Assembly: GCA_002715545.1 (NCBI GenBank)
Contig: PAZI01000027.1
Coordinates: 213,893 to 221,800 of the forward strand
Origin: Methanobacteriota archaeon
GTDB taxonomy: Archaea > Thermoplasmatota > Poseidoniia > Poseidoniales > SP79
Length of the DNA stretch: 7,908 nucleotides
Direction: 5' to 3'
How positions within the stretch are numbered: the stretch's first letter is position 1; every line of letters starts with the position of its first letter. The translations under genes were made by a program, and so were the position numbers. The notes under the pieces are model-generated. The model was not told where the DNA came from. It worked only from the letters and a program-made list of their open reading frames with translations, and searched no databases. Positions 6,352 to 7,908 of this stretch are shown here, piece by piece.

Positions 6352-6612
6352 TTATTCTGATTCTTTTCTTTGTTGGGCATTTTTGTAGTTATCTGTACTG
6401 ATCCATAATTGTATAAGCGCATCGGCAGTAGCTGGCATTACATCAATATCAGGATCGTTTAATATTCCCGCTTGAGCTTTAATTAAAAGTCTTTTTTTAC
6501 AATTATTTATCTTGCCAATTACGGCACCTCTTACCCAATCTTCGATGTCTAAAAGATCATCATTAAGGATTTTTTCTTCTAAATCCGTTATTTGAATTGT
6601 TATAGTTTTCAT
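6352..6612 (-). CDS. Small phage protein of unknown function (86 residues)
   Basis: I do not recognise a named family. The protein begins MKTITIQITDLEEKIL and has a charged, helical look: LLDIEDWVRGAVIGKINNC (19-37) followed by a Lys/Arg-rich stretch (38-47), then an acidic, proline-containing segment near 52-60 (NDPDIDVMP) and a hydrophilic C-terminus NAQQRKESE. There is no signal peptide or membrane segment. Short proteins with a similar beta strand plus DxxDW opening occur, from memory, next to structural genes in many uncultured marine phages; that comparison is not verified here. The ATG at 6612-6610 is preceded by a strong AGGAAGG nine bases upstream that overlaps the stop codon of the structural gene, so the two are translationally coupled. 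A role in tail or fibre assembly is possible from position only. Confidence 0.85.
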   Translation of the reverse strand: MKTITIQITDLEEKILNDDLLDIEDWVRGAVIGKINNCKKRLLIKAQAGILNDPDIDVMPATADALIQLWISTDNYKNAQQRKESE

Positions 6613-6621
6613 GCTTATAAG

Positions 6622-6628
6622 CCTTCCT
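6622..6628 (-). promoter_or_regulatory. Strong ribosome binding site overlapping the structural-gene stop codon
   Basis: AGGAAGG on the minus strand shares two bases with the TAG stop at 6629-6627 and lies nine bases before the ATG of the 86-residue protein. Ribosomes ending the structural gene would stop directly on it, which implies coupled expression. Confidence 0.65.
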
Positions 6629-7908
6629 ATGTTGTTAACCTAGTTATAGTCACTAGTGTTTTATAATGATCTGTACCACCCAGGACGGTAGTACCACCGT
6701 ATGACGCTCCCCTAATCTTAAGCGTATCATTCGCATCCAGCGCCAGTATATGAACGAATGAATAATCACCGATACCCGGGTTCGAAGCACTATCTTCAAT
6801 ATCAGGCTTTGTAAAGTACCACTGTTGAATCGCGCCGTCGTTGTTCCTGTACATTACAAATGTGATCCCCGTCACGTCGCCGTCTGGGTCACATTTAAGC
6901 TTCAACGTAACTAAATATTTCCCAGTGGATGGTGCGGTAAACGTATGATTTGTCGTGTTGAAATCTCCCCCCGTATCCCAATGTTCCCAAGCGAATTCAA
7001 TATCTGCGGCTGTTTCAGTTAAGCTCTGGTTTCCAGAGAGACTAACACTACACGTTCCCTCTTGCATTACAAACTGTCTAGCGCTAACTACCCCTTGCTC
7101 TCCACCAACATAAAGATACCCATCAGATCTAAAGTAGCCGAATTGACTCCCCCCAGCATCACGGCGAAAATATATATTGTTTCCTCCGGTGCTGTTATTA
7201 GTCTCTGCCCAATCTAGATCAAGATATATGTTGCCATGGGCACTAACACCATTCGCTCTCAGATTTATATTATCGGAGTAAACTACTCCATCTAAATCTA
7301 GATCATCGCCGACAGTGAGTGGCCCGCTACCGAGACCATACAATTTACCGCCGAATGAAGCCGACAGATCATCGCTAAGCACCAACGCCGTAGCATACGA
7401 GTTCATGGCAGCACCCGGGGTGCCACTAGCGTTAGCTGTTTCGAAGTGGATGTTGCCACCAGCCCCAGTACCTTTACCTCGCCCACCCTGGAGCTTAAGC
7501 TCACCGCCGGTCATATTACTTGACCCACCTCCCGTCGTACTTCCTGCAGATATTGTCAGTGGCAGTCCGTGAGCACTGGTTGCGCTATCCTGGACTTTAA
7601 TATTCGTTGTTGATGCGCCGGACGTCACGTTGAAAAATATGTTCTCGTTTTTGATAGTCAATTGTTCACAAGTAACATCACCAGCGGAGCTGACTATAAA
7701 ATTAGTATCAGCAGCCACCAAAGCACCGGCTAACGTTGTGCTAAGATCTGAAGTGCCTAGTGTCACAACAGTGGTGCCATCGGCATCTTTAAGAAGCATT
7801 GCATTGTTCATTTGAATTCTATCATGGCCTCCACCATCTTTAATTGTCAAACCAGTAATTGTCAAATCACCACCAACCGTTACATTACCAGCAGCCGCCA
7901 CTGTTGAG
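6627..7908 (-). CDS. Phage structural or tail-fibre-type protein with C-terminal C1q-like domain (N-terminus outside the window)
   Basis: The frame stays open to the right edge. The first in-frame start codon, GTG at 7901, is preceded by in-frame Ser-Thr codons and sits inside a typical fibre repeat (VAAAGNVTVGGDLTITG), so it is probably an internal Val and the gene continues upstream. At least 426 residues are present. Numbered from that Val: about 1-80 is a beta-rich repeat (VTVGGDLTI..., then SSAGDVTCEQLTI). Residues 112-175 are a Gly/Ser/Thr-rich stretch with GGELKLQGGRGKGTGAGGNI, a pattern seen in phage fibre shafts. Residues 185-280 hold more short beta repeats. Residues about 295-422 look like a C1q/TNF-type jelly roll, with FTAPSTGKYLVTLKLKC, FVMYRNNDG, LALDANDTLKIRG and a final TLVTITRL strand. 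C1q-like ends of fibres usually form trimers and can bind receptors. There is no signal peptide, as expected for a virion protein. Whether it is a fibre, a spike or another decoration cannot be decided. Confidence 0.85.
   Translation of the reverse strand, partial: STVAAAGNVTVGGDLTITGLTIKDGGGHDRIQMNNAMLLKDADGTTVVTLGTSDLSTTLAGALVAADTNFIVSSAGDVTCEQLTIKNENIFFNVTSGASTTNIKVQDSATSAHGLPLTISAGSTTGGGSSNMTGGELKLQGGRGKGTGAGGNIHFETANASGTPGAAMNSYATALVLSDDLSASFGGKLYGLGSGPLTVGDDLDLDGVVYSDNINLRANGVSAHGNIYLDLDWAETNNSTGGNNIYFRRDAGGSQFGYFRSDGYLYVGGEQGVVSARQFVMQEGTCSVSLSGNQSLTETAADIEFAWEHWDTGGDFNTTNHTFTAPSTGKYLVTLKLKCDPDGDVTGITFVMYRNNDGAIQQWYFTKPDIEDSASNPGIGDYSFVHILALDANDTLKIRGASYGGTTVLGGTDHYKTLVTITRLTT

Noticed and set aside
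7315..7815. Proline-rich plus-strand frames opposite the structural gene
   Set aside because: The Pro and Ser runs are just the complement of Gly-rich codons in the fibre shaft, and no neighbouring gene is on the plus strand.
7899..7901. GTG as the true start of the structural protein
   Set aside because: There is no ribosome site visible in the seven bases upstream, the frame is open to the edge, and the sequence there reads as the interior of a fibre repeat.

Overview
The window reads as a piece of a double-stranded DNA tailed-phage genome (or prophage), most likely from an aquatic or marine phage. All eight genes lie on the minus strand and are packed with overlaps or gaps of a few bases, apart from one AT-rich gap of 166 bases. 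The phage assignment is inference. It rests on the fibre-like, Gly/Ser/Thr-rich structural protein with a C1q-like tail at the right edge, on the small protein coupled to it, and on the lack of any cell-housekeeping gene. No terminase, portal or capsid gene is present to prove it.

Reading in the direction of transcription (right to left): the C-terminal 426 residues of a virion or tail-fibre-type protein (6627-7908, running off the right edge), then a translationally coupled 86-residue unknown protein (6352-6612), then the AT-rich gap (6186-6351) with a candidate sigma70-type promoter, nested inverted repeats and GATC-containing palindromes. After the gap comes a glycan cassette that continues to the left edge: a two-domain GT4-GT2 fusion (4293-6185), a GT2 transferase (3589-4290), a GT11 alpha-1,2-fucosyltransferase-type enzyme (2813-3595), a GT6 ABO-blood-group-type transferase (2073-2852), two paralogous GT4 transferases in tandem (1120-2073 and 171-1115), and the first 56 codons of a GHMP kinase resembling D-glycero-D-manno-heptose 7-phosphate kinase (1-169). 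The kinase uses a TTG start and is too short inside the window to stand out by ORF length.

Together the cassette has seven glycosyltransferase domains in six genes plus the start of a sugar-kinase gene, arranged as one operon immediately downstream of a structural gene. It looks able to build or remodel a branched glycan, either on the host surface (changing the receptor or blocking superinfection) or on the virion itself. The GT11-GT6 pair is the most striking part: the same two families, acting in that order, make the fucosylated core and the alpha-1,3 branch of animal ABO antigens. The GT6 protein keeps an Asp-x-Asp metal-binding motif.

Base composition differs between the two halves: the structural gene is visibly richer in G+C than the AT-rich glycosyltransferase block, so the cassette may have been acquired separately.
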